Below are positions 26,647 to 34,666 of a DNA stretch of 64,000 nucleotides, in pieces (positions within the stretch are counted from its first letter, which is position 1; the number at the start of each line of letters is the position of its first letter). The position numbers and the translations under genes are program-made. The stretch covers positions 1 to 64,000 of the forward strand of contig JAZRVF010000024.1 in NCBI GenBank assembly GCA_045599005.1. Reading direction: 5' to 3'. Source of the stretch: Treponema_I sp045599005 (GTDB lineage: Bacteria > Spirochaetota > Spirochaetia > Treponematales > Treponemataceae). The notes under the pieces were generated by a model. That model made no database searches. It worked only from the letters and a program-made list of their open reading frames with translations, and had not been told where the DNA came from.

Positions 26647-27357
26647 ATGAACGTTCATAACATAATGGAAGAAACAGTAAGCGAACGCGTAAGACAGATG
26701 TATGTCCAGGTTCAGAAAACAAAACCCAGATGGTTTACCTGTGCTTGCGAACAGTGTCAGCTTGATACAATTACATATGTCCTTAACCGTGTGCCGCCTC
26801 GTTATGTTGTTTCCGGCCGGGGTATGACACATAATTTTTCCATGGACAACAAACAGCTTATTGCTGATATTGACCTGCTGATTTATGAAGGAATGAAAGC
26901 TGTAAGCACTGTCCAGCGTCCTTATCATGACAATGCACCGGCAGCTCAGGAAGAAAACTATCCTGCATTCAATTTCCCCACAGTTTTCAGCAGCGTTCTT
27001 GACGGTGTCTCCTTCGTTCCTCTGTATGGCGCAAATGTTTCACTGCTTCTTGATGGAAAGCCTGTTGCGATGATTGATTACACATGGCAGAACCCTGTTG
27101 ACACCAATGAAAAAAGCAAGGGTGTTTTCTCTTTCTGGCCGAAACCGGTTCAGGCGGAAAAAGCAGGAGAGCACAAAGTGTTCCATTTCACTGTCAAAGT
27201 TGAATGCCCTGAATATGACACGGTCTCCTGCAATGTGGACATCCCTCTTGTCAGTGAGGAAAAACCCCGCACAAGCATCAACACAACTTATTCCCTGAAG
27301 ATTCAGGATCTGTTCCTGTTCCCCAACACTTACGAAGATCCTAATGATGAGGCATGA
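26647..27357 (+). CDS. ComFB-family protein with a C-terminal beta-rich extension
   Basis: 236 residues, GGAGG 6 bases before the ATG. The first about 90 residues match the ComFB (late competence) family: NIMEETV at the start, CACEQCQLDTITYVLNRVPPRYV in the core, and a Cys trio that may bind metal. ComFB proteins have recently been described as cyclic-dinucleotide receptors. About 140 residues of unknown, probably beta-sandwich sequence follow, unusual for a family typically near 90-180 residues. An HD-GYP phosphodiesterase elsewhere in the window makes c-di-GMP signalling plausible. No competence genes are nearby. Confidence 0.8.
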   Translation: MNVHNIMEETVSERVRQMYVQVQKTKPRWFTCACEQCQLDTITYVLNRVPPRYVVSGRGMTHNFSMDNKQLIADIDLLIYEGMKAVSTVQRPYHDNAPAAQEENYPAFNFPTVFSSVLDGVSFVPLYGANVSLLLDGKPVAMIDYTWQNPVDTNEKSKGVFSFWPKPVQAEKAGEHKVFHFTVKVECPEYDTVSCNVDIPLVSEEKPRTSINTTYSLKIQDLFLFPNTYEDPNDEA

Positions 27358-27388
27358 CTGATTAAGTGATTCAGTAACGCCTTTAAGC

Positions 27389-27448
27389 AAAAAAAAGCTG
27401 CGGACTTTTATGAGCGGTTTTCACTTCATAAAAGCGCAGCTTTTTTTT
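27389..27448. terminator. Strong bidirectional terminator
   Basis: AGCTGCG-GA-CTTTTATGA pairs with TCATAAAAG-CGCAGCT around a 12-base loop. A-run and T-run flank it on both sides. It serves both the ComFB-like gene (plus) and the purine permease gene (minus), which converge here. Confidence 0.9.
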
Positions 27449-27513
27449 ATCATCATGGACTTGATCTGACTGCACCGGATCAAAGTCCGGCACAGCGTTT
27501 TTATTCAATCTGA

Positions 27514-28815
27514 TCAGAGTGCGTCAAAAACGATTTTGATCACGAAGATTGCCGCAAGAATCCATGTGACAACTGAAATGTCTTTTGCTTTCTTTGCAGC
27601 CAGTTTGCAGATCACGTAAGAAATGATTCCCCATGAGATACCGTTTGCAATTGAATAAGAGAAAGGCATTACCATGATTGTGACAGCGGCAGGAATACCT
27701 TCAGAACCGTCTGCAAAATCAATCTGTCCGACAGACTGCATCATCAGATAACCTACGAAGATAAGTGCAGGTGCTGTTGCGGCAGAAGGAACCAGTGCAA
27801 AAAGCGGGCTGAGGAACAGGGCGAGCAGGAAGAGAATACCTGTAACAACTGAAGAAAGTCCTGTGCGTGCACCGGCTGCGACACCGGATGAACTTTCAAC
27901 AAAACTTGTGACAGTTGAAGTTCCGAGACATGCACCGGCAACAGTTCCGACTGCGTCTGCCAGGAGAGCACCTTTTACCTGGGGAATGTTTCCTTTTTTA
28001 TCAGTAAGTTTTGCCTGTTCAGCAACACCGACCAGAGTTCCGATTGTGTCGAACATGTCGACAAAAAGGAATGTGAAGAAGATTCCGAAGAATTTCAGTG
28101 TAAGTACGCTTGACCATTCAAACTTGAAGAGAAGGGGTGCGGCGGGAAGTGAGACGGGGCTGAATCCTTCGGGGATTGTTGTGACACCGAAAGGAATGCC
28201 GATGATTGTTGTTGCAACGATACCAAGCAGGATTGCTCCGGGAACTTTCAGCAGATAAAGAACAATGGTGATGATCAGACCGATGATTGCCACCAGTGCA
28301 GTTTTTTCGCTGAAGTTTACGAATCCGATGATTGTTCCTGTGTCAGGTGATGTGATTCCTGCGTTTGTGAAACCGATCAGTGCGATGAAAAGACCGATAC
28401 CGACGGCAACAGCTTTGCGGAGATTTGCAGGAATTGACTTGATGATTGCTTCACGTACACCGACCATTGACAGTACGATGAAGAGAATACCTTCAAGAAG
28501 AACTGCTGTAAGAGCCAGCTGCCATGAACAGCCCATTCCGAAAACTACTGTGTAGGTGAAGAATGCGTTGAGTCCCATTCCGGGTGCAAGTGCAACAGGC
28601 AGGTTTGCGCAGAAAGCCATTACCAGTGTGGCGATTGCAGATGCAATGGCGGTAGCGGTGAAGACATTGCCGAATGTCATTCCGTTTCCGATTGCGCCAA
28701 GCATGCCCGGGTTGACTGCAAGAATGTAGGACATTGCAAGGAATGTGGTGATACCACCGATGATTTCGCGGCTTACAGTTGTTCCGCGTTCCTTAAGTTT
28801 AAAAAACTTTTCCAT
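27514..28815 (-). CDS. NCS2-type (AzgA-like) hypoxanthine/guanine/adenine permease
   Basis: 433 residues with 12-13 hydrophobic segments. The N-terminus (REIIGGITTFLAMSYILAVNP) and APGMGLNAFFTY are the hallmarks of the AzgA/PbuG branch of purine permeases. TSTVTSFVESSSGVAAGARTGLSSVVTG is a further conserved block. It imports purine bases by proton symport. Start by GAGGAG upstream of the ATG. The 5' leader contains a CATCC/GGATG hairpin at about 28854-28877 but nothing recognisable as a purine riboswitch. Confidence 0.92.
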   Translation of the reverse strand: MEKFFKLKERGTTVSREIIGGITTFLAMSYILAVNPGMLGAIGNGMTFGNVFTATAIASAIATLVMAFCANLPVALAPGMGLNAFFTYTVVFGMGCSWQLALTAVLLEGILFIVLSMVGVREAIIKSIPANLRKAVAVGIGLFIALIGFTNAGITSPDTGTIIGFVNFSEKTALVAIIGLIITIVLYLLKVPGAILLGIVATTIIGIPFGVTTIPEGFSPVSLPAAPLLFKFEWSSVLTLKFFGIFFTFLFVDMFDTIGTLVGVAEQAKLTDKKGNIPQVKGALLADAVGTVAGACLGTSTVTSFVESSSGVAAGARTGLSSVVTGILFLLALFLSPLFALVPSAATAPALIFVGYLMMQSVGQIDFADGSEGIPAAVTIMVMPFSYSIANGISWGIISYVICKLAAKKAKDISVVTWILAAIFVIKIVFDAL

Positions 28816-29087
28816 CTTGTTTCTCCTCAGTTTTGAAACATGAAATCTGGCATCCTGAAAAAACTTTCCGGATGTCTGTGTTTTTTTTCAGTAACCCCTG
28901 AAAATTGCAGTTTCATGTGTTACCATTGCTAACTTTATCACCAATCATGAAAAATTGTAAAGGTCGGAATTCATTGTATAAAATTGCGGGAAAAAGTGAA
29001 AAAACGCAAGTTTATGCAGTCAGTTTTTTATCGCAGAAAATACTACGATTTTAGGATAAAATTTAAAGGTTTTTATTTGCTTTCAAG
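28816..29087. other. Divergent intergenic region
   Basis: About 270 AT-rich bases between the permease gene and the acidic-protein promoter. On the minus strand TTTACA with an A/T-rich -10 (GATAAA, spacer about 16) near 28935-28965 could serve the permease. No ORF or recognised RNA motif was seen. Confidence 0.4.
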
Positions 29088-29116
29088 TTGACACAAGGGA
29101 AACTCTATTTTATGTT
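29088..29116 (+). promoter_or_regulatory. Strong predicted promoter of the acidic protein gene
   Basis: TTGACA (29088-29093, perfect), 17 bases, TATGTT (29111-29116). One of the best -35 boxes in the window. Confidence 0.65.
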
Positions 29117-29175
29117 AAGAAAGGTTTCGGAGCATGCACGCTTCAGCCGATTCTCGCAACAAGGAAGTGCTTACA

Positions 29176-29427
29176 ATGTTCAATGATGGAGATTTGTTAG
29201 ACTATTCGTCAATGACAGACTACGGTTTCGATTATGACGACGGCGACATAACAGATGACGGATTTGACGACGATTTCGAAGATGACGAAAGTTCGCTGGA
29301 TGATTTTGAAGGTGATGATTATCTGGATGATGATTTTGATGACCTGGATGATGATTTCGGAGAAGACTACGATGAGGCCGATTACGATGTAGATGATGGG
29401 CTGGAGTATGACGATTTTGACAACTGA
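29176..29427 (+). CDS. Small extremely acidic protein (half Asp/Glu, no Lys, Arg or His)
   Basis: 83 residues from the ATG at 29176, which has AAGGAAG 8 bases upstream. An in-frame ATG at 29134 lacks a ribosome site. I count 36 Asp and 6 Glu, with Phe/Tyr and Gly filling most gaps and not one basic residue. The pattern is a run of D-D-(F/Y)-x units. It has its own strong promoter and terminator, so it is a real monocistronic gene rather than a spurious frame. No family is recognised. Such proteins can be nucleic-acid mimics, basic-protein chaperones or cation binders, but none of these is shown. Confidence 0.75.
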   Translation: MFNDGDLLDYSSMTDYGFDYDDGDITDDGFDDDFEDDESSLDDFEGDDYLDDDFDDLDDDFGEDYDEADYDVDDGLEYDDFDN

Positions 29428-29445
29428 GTGTTAGAATCTATACAG

Positions 29446-29501
29446 AAAAAAATGACCGGACAGAAACTGGTTTCAGAACAGTTTCTCCCGGTCTTTTTTT
29501 T
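29446..29501. terminator. Bidirectional terminator between acidic protein and rsfS
   Basis: GACCGG-AC-AGAAACTG pairs with CAGTTTCT-C-CCGGTC (29454-29493). It is flanked by seven A upstream and eight T downstream. Confidence 0.88.
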
Positions 29502-29541
29502 GCCCTGATTAACCCCAGGGCAGCGGTGTGCGGCCTCAGTC

Positions 29542-29886
29542 TCAGCGGAGTTTCTCGCCGGCGTGCCACAGTTTCTCAAGGTCATAGAAACTGCGTGCCT
29601 CTTCGCTCATCAGGTGCACGACAATGGGACCCAGGTCAATCAGGTTCCAGTCATCCCCATCAGGAGTCTTGCGGTTCGGCACATGGATCTCAAGTTCATT
29701 TTCCTTTGAGTAATCCTTGACATACTTGTACAGTCCCTGCCAGTGGGCGCTGCTGTTTACTGTCACGATTACAAAAAAATCGGTCCAGCTGTTGAGTTTT
29801 GAAACGTCAATGACTGTAACGTCTGCGCCTTTGTAATCTTCACAGAGCTGTGCAATTTCCAATGCTTTTTCTTGTGTTGTTTTCAT
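29542..29886 (-). CDS. rsfS: Ribosome silencing factor RsfS
   Basis: 114 residues, the standard length of the RsfS/Iojap family. Core motifs are D(V)SKLNSWTDFFVIVT and WNLIDLGPIVVHLMSEEARSFYDLEKLW. It binds L14 on the large subunit and blocks subunit joining when nutrients are short. It overlaps the upstream LCP gene by four bases and ends the long rplU operon. Confidence 0.95.
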   Translation of the reverse strand: MKTTQEKALEIAQLCEDYKGADVTVIDVSKLNSWTDFFVIVTVNSSAHWQGLYKYVKDYSKENELEIHVPNRKTPDGDDWNLIDLGPIVVHLMSEEARSFYDLEKLWHAGEKLR

Positions 29887-31094
29887 CTTACGTACTTCCC
29901 GTTAAAGTCTGCACCCAGCACTACAGAAAAGTCGACCGGTGAGTCGGCTTCCAGGCGGCCGGATGTGCTTACTTTGTCTGTCTGAATGATCTCACAATGG
30001 ATTACGTCTGCAAGTTTCTTTGCTTCAGAAGCGTTTCCAATGTGATCTATAATATATGTGTTCTGCAGATCGTCTGTTGCCGCGTTTATGCTCTGCAGAA
30101 CATCATAACCGGCTTTTTTGAGCAGATTGCCGGTATTATATGCAAGTTTCGGTGTGGTTGTTCCGTTCTGGACTTCTATGACATAAACACGGTTTGACAT
30201 CTGTCCGTCCCGTGTAAGAAGGGATGTCGTGGAACGCTTTACGGCTTCCTGCAGGTAATCTCCGTCTTCATAGGGGAATACAAGAGTCTGGCCGTCAACA
30301 ATGCGTGAAGTGCCCAGCACTGACTGGGGAACAAGACCGTCAGTCCTGATGTTTACAAGTTCTGAAAGCAGTTTTTTCAGATTTGAGCCCTCAAGATTTG
30401 ATCTGAAGAGCGGTGAATAATGTTCATAAGTTTTTGCGTCAAAAAAATCATTTTTGTTCCTGTTCATCGCTTCCAGGAATGCAATCATCGAACTTTCCTT
30501 GCGGTCCTGAACATCCTCCATTGAATCAGAGGGGAGCCTGTATTTAAGGTAAGTGCGGATTTTGTTTCCGTCCAGATTGACCGCACCAGAGGGCAGAAGA
30601 TAATGGGTTCCCGTGTTTTCATCGATGTAATCAACTGCGGAAGGAATGAATACATTCTGTCCTCCGAGCATGTCCGTCAGTTTTGAGAAATTGTCCAGAG
30701 AGATCTCAATCGTAAAAGGAATTTCCGTGTCTGTAAGTTTCTCAATCTCCGCCAGATATGTTCCGATGCCTTTCTCCCTGTAGATTGCATCAATTCTGTC
30801 AACACGCCCGATGGAACTGTAAATTGCTCCCGTGTACCCCTGGATATCAAAAATTGCCGCGTTTTTGTATGCCGGATAATAGATCAGCACAGCAGTCCAC
30901 ACCACCTGACTGTCATCCTCAAGAACAACAAGAGTTTTTATCAGCTGGTCATTTTCAAGCATTTCGTCAATCGAATCAGTCTGCAGTACAAAAAACATTA
31001 CAACAGCCGTAACCATCAGAACCATCAGGATGACAATGAGAAAAATATAACTTTTTGAAACGCTCCTTTTGGGAGCATTCATGGTCTGTGCCAT
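29883..31094 (-). CDS. LytR-CpsA-Psr (LCP)-like membrane protein with LytR_C domain
   Basis: 403 residues. One membrane anchor (about 15-37), an LCP-like domain (about 60-280) and a LytR_C domain (about 305-400, starting VYVIEVQNGTT). LCP enzymes transfer glycopolymers to peptidoglycan. However, the usual IPRD catalytic stretch is not recognisable here, so activity is uncertain. The yqeK-LCP-rsfS order is conserved in treponemes as far as I know. GGAACAG before the ATG, 48 bases after yqeK. Confidence 0.75.
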   Translation of the reverse strand: MAQTMNAPKRSVSKSYIFLIVILMVLMVTAVVMFFVLQTDSIDEMLENDQLIKTLVVLEDDSQVVWTAVLIYYPAYKNAAIFDIQGYTGAIYSSIGRVDRIDAIYREKGIGTYLAEIEKLTDTEIPFTIEISLDNFSKLTDMLGGQNVFIPSAVDYIDENTGTHYLLPSGAVNLDGNKIRTYLKYRLPSDSMEDVQDRKESSMIAFLEAMNRNKNDFFDAKTYEHYSPLFRSNLEGSNLKKLLSELVNIRTDGLVPQSVLGTSRIVDGQTLVFPYEDGDYLQEAVKRSTTSLLTRDGQMSNRVYVIEVQNGTTTPKLAYNTGNLLKKAGYDVLQSINAATDDLQNTYIIDHIGNASEAKKLADVIHCEIIQTDKVSTSGRLEADSPVDFSVVLGADFNGKYVR

Positions 31095-31142
31095 TATATC
31101 TGTTCCTTAAAATTGTAAACCGAAGGGCGCCAATTCAGCCTT

Positions 31143-31715
31143 TCAGTTTTTTATCAGTGAATAAAGAAGTTCTTCCGTCTGCGGAATAATTTCGTAACCC
31201 ATTTCGTTAAGATAGCGCAGATTATCCTCAAGTACGGAAATCATAAGCTGATCCAGTGAATCCTCCGCGTGGACAGTCCAGTAATTTTCCGGGATGTGAG
31301 ACCTGCCGGGTTCAACTTTGTCCGCAACGAAGAGAATCTTTGAGAACTGACTCATTCCAGGCATTCCGGAAACATGGACGCGCACCGCCTCAAGCAGATC
31401 TTTGTCCGAAACTCCATAATCATTTGCAAGCATGACTGCAGCAGCACGTCCATGCAGAAGCGAAGGTTTGTCCAGCTCGATGTCCGTAATCGGATTACCG
31501 TCTTCTTTTGCAAGCTCAATCAGCTTTTTGGCATCAAGCTGTTTGCACATGTCATGAACAATTCCTGCAAAATAACCGCGGTTGACGTCAAAATCGAATT
31601 TCTCGCACATAAAGGCTGCAGTCTCTGCAACACGAACAGAATGTTCATAGCGGGAAGGCTTGACCATTCTGTGGACGATTTTCTTCATTTTGTCGATGCT
31701 GTCCGTGTAATTCAT
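31143..31715 (-). CDS. yqeK: YqeK-type HD hydrolase (symmetrical Ap4A hydrolase)
   Basis: 190 residues. HD-domain motifs are visible: RYEHSVRVAETA (first His), IVHDMCK (HD pair), LLHGRAAAV and the late ADKVEPGR that is characteristic of YqeK. The family hydrolyses diadenosine tetraphosphate to ADP. Four-base overlap with nadD, its usual partner. Confidence 0.92.
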   Translation of the reverse strand: MNYTDSIDKMKKIVHRMVKPSRYEHSVRVAETAAFMCEKFDFDVNRGYFAGIVHDMCKQLDAKKLIELAKEDGNPITDIELDKPSLLHGRAAAVMLANDYGVSDKDLLEAVRVHVSGMPGMSQFSKILFVADKVEPGRSHIPENYWTVHAEDSLDQLMISVLEDNLRYLNEMGYEIIPQTEELLYSLIKN

Positions 31716-32335
31716 TTTTCCGCCTGAAAGGAATAAAGATTTCTTTCTATAATATACTCATAAACTGAAGGTGCTACAAGGGATTTGAAAGTCTCTCTGT
31801 TCTGAAGGCTTTCTCGCACCAGAGTTGATGATTCGGAAAAAAGCTGATTTTCCACACTGACATGGGGATAAATAAAATTCCTGTGGATCTGCTCTCTGTT
31901 TTCCACCGGCCGCTGTACGAGAATCAGATCTGATTCCCGGGCAAGATCATCCGCGTTTTTCCATTTTGGGAAACCTTCCACAAGATCGCTTCCCAGAATG
32001 AACCCTGGTTTCTCATCGGGTCCAAGAATCCCTTCTGTCCTGTATTTTTCAGTAAGATAACGGATTGTATCGATTGTGTAGCTGATGCCGCCCCTGAGAA
32101 TTTCGCAGGTTTCAATCTGGGCCCAGTCACCGGCTTTCGCGTCCTGAACCGCAAGTTCCAGCATTCTGATACGGTCGCTGTCTCTTGCACCGCCAGGCAG
32201 TTCCTTGAATGGAGAATGAAAAGCCGGCACAAAAACTACTCTTTGGTATCCGGCCTGCTCATGTACACTGCGGGCGGCAGCCATATGCCCGTTATGCACC
32301 GGGTTGAAACTGCCTCCAAAAACTGCAATTTTCAC
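31712..32335 (-). CDS. nadD: Nicotinate-nucleotide adenylyltransferase
   Basis: 207 residues. The nucleotidyltransferase signature GGSFNPVHNGH is at residues 7-17. The C-terminal SSTLVRESL corresponds to the ISSTxxR motif. It makes deamido-NAD from nicotinate mononucleotide and ATP. It overlaps both obg and yqeK by four bases. Confidence 0.95.
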   Translation of the reverse strand: MKIAVFGGSFNPVHNGHMAAARSVHEQAGYQRVVFVPAFHSPFKELPGGARDSDRIRMLELAVQDAKAGDWAQIETCEILRGGISYTIDTIRYLTEKYRTEGILGPDEKPGFILGSDLVEGFPKWKNADDLARESDLILVQRPVENREQIHRNFIYPHVSVENQLFSESSTLVRESLQNRETFKSLVAPSVYEYIIERNLYSFQAEK

Positions 32336-33453
32336 AGGTCTTCCAGTCCGCTTCCGTTCTGGCTCTGACTTCCTGGATACTGTGTGTCATCATCGGAACA
32401 CCAGGCCCTGTTCTGCATGAATGAGCTCTGTGTCGGCTTTGCTTCTTCCGCAGGTTTGTTCATTGAATCCACCAGATCGATGATTGCGGTTTTTACACGG
32501 GGCAATCCTTCGTGAGTTTCCAGTGACATAGGAATGATTCTCTCATCCGGATATTTCTGGGCAATCTCCGCTGCTGTCTCAGGAGCGCCTTCAACGTCCA
32601 GTTTATTGCAGAGGACGATATAGGGCTTTGCGGCAAGTTCTTCTGAATAGCTTGCCAGTTCTGCCTTCAGTGTGTCAAAAGCCGTAAGCGCATTGGGATC
32701 TGATGCGTCAATAATGAACACAAGTCCCGCTGTTCGTGAGATATGCTTAAGGAAGCGGGTTCCAAGACCGGCACCTTCCGCAGCTCCTTCAATGATACCG
32801 GGAATGTCAGCAATGATAATGTCTCTGTCATCGGAAACCCTCAGTACCCCAAGATTAGGAATCTTAGTGGTGAAAGGGTAGGGTGCGATCTTCGGGCGTG
32901 CATTGGTAAAGTAATCAAGCAGGGAAGATTTTCCTGCATTGGGGAATCCGACAAGACCTACGTCTGCCATGATTGAAAGTTCCACACGCAGGATACGGGA
33001 TTCTCCCTCTTTTCCTTCGTTGGCATGACGCGGTGCCTGGTTTGTTGAACTTTTAAAGTGCACATTTCCCCAGCCACCTTTGCCGCCTGTCAGAAGCGTA
33101 ATCTGTTCCTCTTCACTTTCCGTAGTGAATTCAAAGAGAATCTCATCTGTTTCGGCATCGCGGACAATTGTGCCCGGTGGCAGCGGAATGATCACATCCT
33201 CGCCGTCTTTTCCGTAACGGTTGGAACCGGATCCATCTCCACCATTTTTGGCTTTGTATTTTGTCTTGTGCCGCAGATGTGAAAGTGTGCGCAGGTTTTT
33301 CTTGACGCAGAAAATCACGTCCCCGCCTTTGCCGCCGTCACCACCGGAAGGACCTCCGTTCGGTATATATTTTTCACGTCTGAAGGCAATGCAGCCGTTT
33401 CCGCCTTTGCCCGACTGAACCTGAATTTTTGCTTCATCTGCAAATTGAATCAT
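32332..33453 (-). CDS. obg: GTPase Obg/CgtA
   Basis: 373 residues. The glycine-rich Obg fold (1-158, with GGPSGGDGGKGGDV) precedes the G domain with GFPNAGKSSLLD, DIPGIIEGA and NKLD. The C-terminal tail is short and ends in a Ser/Gln/Asn-rich stretch. It acts in late 50S assembly and stress signalling. The ATG at 33453 has GGAG upstream; an in-frame TTG four codons earlier is less likely. Confidence 0.96.
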   Translation of the reverse strand: MIQFADEAKIQVQSGKGGNGCIAFRREKYIPNGGPSGGDGGKGGDVIFCVKKNLRTLSHLRHKTKYKAKNGGDGSGSNRYGKDGEDVIIPLPPGTIVRDAETDEILFEFTTESEEEQITLLTGGKGGWGNVHFKSSTNQAPRHANEGKEGESRILRVELSIMADVGLVGFPNAGKSSLLDYFTNARPKIAPYPFTTKIPNLGVLRVSDDRDIIIADIPGIIEGAAEGAGLGTRFLKHISRTAGLVFIIDASDPNALTAFDTLKAELASYSEELAAKPYIVLCNKLDVEGAPETAAEIAQKYPDERIIPMSLETHEGLPRVKTAIIDLVDSMNKPAEEAKPTQSSFMQNRAWCSDDDTQYPGSQSQNGSGLEDL

Positions 33454-33474
33454 TTTTTTCTCCAATAATCAGCT

Positions 33475-33515
33475 AAAAAAAATACCCTAACATCCGGGAC
33501 AGGGGTGTTAGGGTA
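33475..33515 (-). terminator. Intrinsic terminator between rpmA and obg
   Basis: A perfect 10-bp stem TACCCTAACA/TGTTAGGGTA (33483-33492 with 33506-33515) is followed on the minus strand by eight T. It should reduce read-through from the ribosomal protein genes into obg. Confidence 0.88.
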
Positions 33516-33562
33516 CTTACTAGAAAAGAAAATGCTTTTCGACAGACCTGAATTGGGGCAGA

Positions 33563-33820
33563 TTATGCCTCAACGGGCTCGACAGAAGCAAACTTTCTGC
33601 CCATGCGCTCGTGGAAAATAACTTTTCCAGTTGCTGTTGCAAAAAGTGTATCGTCTTTTCCTTTGGAAACGTTGTTTCCGGGGTGGATTTTTGTACCACG
33701 CTGGCGAATGATGATTGATCCAGCAGTAATAAGTTCTCCACCGTAAGCTTTTACACCCAAGTATTTAGGATTTGAATCGCGACCGTTTTTTGCACCGCTA
33801 CCGCCTCTTTTACGTGCCAT
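33563..33820 (-). CDS. rpmA: 50S ribosomal protein L27
   Basis: 85 residues beginning MARKRGGSGAKNGRDSNPK, the conserved peptidyl-transferase-reaching N-terminus. It has no cleavable N-terminal extension of the Firmicute type. GGAGG precedes the ATG. It lies 21 bases after prp. Confidence 0.97.
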   Translation of the reverse strand: MARKRGGSGAKNGRDSNPKYLGVKAYGGELITAGSIIIRQRGTKIHPGNNVSKGKDDTLFATATGKVIFHERMGRKFASVEPVEA

Positions 33821-33841
33821 TTCGTATGCCTCCGCAACAAA

Positions 33842-34174
33842 TTATTCAGTTTTTACCCGCAATACAACGTGTGCCGGATATTCTGCAGCAATCTGACCTA
33901 TGCCAGCCTGTATAAAATCAGCACAGTCGATCAAAAAAGCATCAACTGCCTTTTCGTTATCCGAAACCCTGAAAGCGAGTGTCCCGGGCTCCGGAGCGTC
34001 AGTCTGAACACTGACTCCGGTTTTGTTTTGCAGCAGGAAAACTACTGTGCGTAATACAGAGGAAACACCTGCACACACAACATCGCTGCCACTGCGGGCA
34101 AAACCGGCGTGACCCCATGTCTTACAGGAACTGAGTGCTCCGTCTCTGCGGCGGACAAGCTCTGTCTGAATCAT
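33842..34174 (-). CDS. prp: Prp-type cysteine protease (YsxB family)
   Basis: 110 residues between rplU and rpmA, the classical place for prp. The catalytic pair is visible: His in GHAGFA (about 22) and Cys in DVVCAGVSS (about 34). In Firmicutes Prp removes the N-terminal extension of L27. The L27 here has no such extension, so the substrate of this copy is unclear. Confidence 0.85.
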   Translation of the reverse strand: MIQTELVRRRDGALSSCKTWGHAGFARSGSDVVCAGVSSVLRTVVFLLQNKTGVSVQTDAPEPGTLAFRVSDNEKAVDAFLIDCADFIQAGIGQIAAEYPAHVVLRVKTE

Positions 34175-34185
34175 GGGGCTGATTG

Positions 34186-34500
34186 TCAGCCAATAGTAAT
34201 ATCGGTTACCCGAATGTTTGTATACTGCTGGCGATGACCGATAGTGCGGTGATAGTCTTTCTTGCTTTTGTGCTTGAAAACGATCACTTTGTCATCTTTG
34301 AATGTGTCTTCTACAACGGCTGTAACTTTGGCACCTGCTACGTAAGGAGCACCAACGGTTACTTTTCCGTCGTCGTTCAGCATGAGAACGGTTTCGATAT
34401 CAACTGTTTTTCCCTTTTCTTCATCAAGTTTGTCAACCTGAATGAGGGCATCTTTTTCAGCTTTGTACTGTTTACCCTTATAATCAATAAGTGCGTACAT
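34186..34500 (-). CDS. rplU: 50S ribosomal protein L21
   Basis: 104 residues starting MYALIDYKGKQYKAEKD and ending with the basic KSKKDYHRTIGHRQ segment typical of L21. First gene of the operon; AGAGGTG precedes the ATG. Confidence 0.97.
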   Translation of the reverse strand: MYALIDYKGKQYKAEKDALIQVDKLDEEKGKTVDIETVLMLNDDGKVTVGAPYVAGAKVTAVVEDTFKDDKVIVFKHKSKKDYHRTIGHRQQYTNIRVTDITIG

Positions 34501-34591
34501 TTTACACCTCTAAAAAATTATTTCTGCATCTGCAGCTGGTACGGTCTCGGGAAAAACGGGGATTCTCCGAAACACACATATACGTTCTGTC

Positions 34592-34620
34592 ATTTTAGAA
34601 AATTCGGTGTCCTTAGTCAA
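34592..34620 (-). promoter_or_regulatory. Predicted promoter of the rplU-prp-rpmA operon
   Basis: On the minus strand TTGACT (34615-34620), 17 bases, TAAAAT (34592-34597). The leader is about 85 bases, as is common for L21 operons. Confidence 0.65.
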
Positions 34621-34666
34621 GGGAAAGGGATTTTTTGTCGAGATTGTAAAAAAGGGCAAATTTGAT

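Noticed and set aside
28816..28990. Purine riboswitch upstream of the purine permease
   Set aside because: Expected by function, but no TCTACC/GACTA core was found; only a small CATCC/GGATG hairpin.
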